A stretch of 14,588 nucleotides of DNA from JBNJEA01 sp051745395 (GTDB taxonomy: Bacteria > Desulfobacterota > Desulfobacteria > Desulfobacterales > Desulfosalsimonadaceae), in the NCBI GenBank assembly GCA_051745395.1, contig JBNJEA010000078.1, positions 1 through 14,588 of the forward strand. Direction: 5' to 3'. How positions within the stretch are numbered: the first letter of the stretch is position 1; the number at the start of each line of letters is the position of its first letter. This document shows positions 13,905 through 14,588 of the stretch, in pieces. The translations under genes were made by a program, and so were the position numbers. A model generated the notes under the pieces. The model did no database searches. It was not told where the DNA came from and worked only from the letters and a program-made list of their open reading frames with translations.

Positions 13905-14588
13905 TTATTCGCAGCGGTCCATGATTTCGCTTAGTTTCTGCGACAATTGCTCCAAGTTGAAGGGTTTCTGAATAAATCCGCTGGCGCCTTCCTGCAGGAT
14001 GTTCTGGAGTTCTTCGTTTAGGCTGTAGCCGCTGGAGATCAGCACGCAAACCGCCGGATCGATTTCCTTGAGGCGGCGGAAGGTCTCGGCGCCCCCCATT
14101 TCCGGCATGGTGAAATCCAGGATGACCAGATCGATTTCATCGCTTTTTTCGGCCACGATGGCGGCGGCCTGTTTGCCGCTGTCGGCCAGCAGAATCCGGT
14201 GTCCCAGTCCCGCGAGCAGTTCCTCGCCGACTTCGCGGATCATCTCCTCGTCGTCGACTAAAAGAATCGTTTCCGTGCCGGTGCGGACGGCGTTTTTCCG
14301 GGCGGGCGGTGATGTGTGTTGCTGCCGTGCGGCATTTGAGGCCGGCAGGTACACATAGAAGGTCGTGCCTTCATTGATTTGGCTCGATACTTCAATAAAG
14401 CCGTTGTGGTTTTTGACAATGCCGTAGACGGAAGCCAAGCCGAGGCCGGTGCCCCGTTCCTTGTTTTTCGTGGTAAAAAACGGGTCAAAGGCCCGCTGCT
14501 TTGTCGCCTCATCCATGCCCACGCCGTTGTCGGTCACCGAAAAGCAGACATAGGGCCCGAATCGAGAATAATCGTATCGCCGCTCTCC
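13905..14588 (-). CDS. Hybrid histidine kinase, C-terminal part (cut by window edge)
   Basis: The frame is open to the window end, so 227 residues of a longer protein are visible. A GTG at 14537 is only an internal codon: in-frame residues before it (GPYVCFSV) continue the ATPase fold. The HATPase part shows the G1 box DNGVGM, FDPFFTTK and GTGLGLASVYGI. A linker rich in Ala, Gln and Arg leads to a complete receiver with the acidic DDEE, phospho-acceptor Asp in VILDFTMP and Lys in FIQKPF. The receiver is C-terminal with no output domain, as in the plus-strand kinase at 4515. Sensor and HisKA regions lie outside the window. It ends 6 nt from the stop of the convergent 305-aa gene, with no terminator between them. 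Confidence 0.9.
   Translation of the reverse strand, partial: GERRYDYSRFGPYVCFSVTDNGVGMDEATKQRAFDPFFTTKNKERGTGLGLASVYGIVKNHNGFIEVSSQINEGTTFYVYLPASNAARQQHTSPPARKNAVRTGTETILLVDDEEMIREVGEELLAGLGHRILLADSGKQAAAIVAEKSDEIDLVILDFTMPEMGGAETFRRLKEIDPAVCVLISSGYSLNEELQNILQEGASGFIQKPFNLEQLSQKLSEIMDRCE

Noticed and set aside
14535..14537. GTG as start of the last minus-strand gene
   Set aside because: The reading frame continues upstream to the window edge with residues that belong to the HATPase fold, so the gene is cut by the window, not started here.

Overview
The window reads as a stretch of chromosome from a GC-rich, probably strictly anaerobic bacterium. I infer a member of the Desulfobacterota (sulfate-reducer-like former deltaproteobacteria). 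The basis is the paired 2-hydroxyacyl-CoA dehydratase / benzoyl-CoA-reductase-like Fe-S subunits, the dense multi-PAS sensor proteins, and a palindromic 'CGCCAAGA'-type intergenic repeat. This is style and gene content, not a database match. I see no rRNA, tRNA, CRISPR array, transposase or phage gene.

Layout. 1-343 is non-coding: a minus-strand intrinsic terminator (5-52) and a palindromic dispersed repeat (206-280). 344-1501 (minus) is an MFS transporter. It is divergent from a plus-strand run, and the gap holds two overlapping sigma70-like promoters on opposite strands. The plus run starts with a DUF2157 membrane protein (1654-2973, TTG start) overlapping by 8 nt a GDYXXLXY-family membrane-anchored protein (2966-3520). 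A DUF89/ARMT1-like protein with an N-terminal CxxC follows (3564-4409).

4515-10360 is a signalling pair. The first gene is a soluble hybrid histidine kinase (PAS-PAS-HisKA-HATPase-REC). It is followed 17 nt later by a 1242-residue CheB-CheR fusion with a heptad coiled coil and about five PAS-like modules. The fusion has no kinase domain of its own, so the neighbouring kinase is its natural partner. No receptor, CheA or CheW is present, which argues for a non-chemotaxis sensory role.

10529-13898 is a three-gene cluster: two 2-hydroxyacyl-CoA dehydratase-family subunits (374 and 414 aa) and an unrecognised 305-aa protein. A 15-bp-stem hairpin sits exactly between the two dehydratase genes. No activator ATPase, CoA-transferase or acyl-CoA ligase is in the window, so the substrate is unknown. 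The first gene's longest reading frame runs back into a second, truncated copy of the palindromic repeat, so its start is reassigned to 10529. The window closes with the C-terminal part of another hybrid histidine kinase on the minus strand (13905-14588). It is cut by the window edge and lies tail-to-tail, 6 nt from the third gene.

The most open biology is the dehydratase trio with its unknown third member and inter-subunit hairpin. Most other genes are recognisable families in ordinary arrangements.
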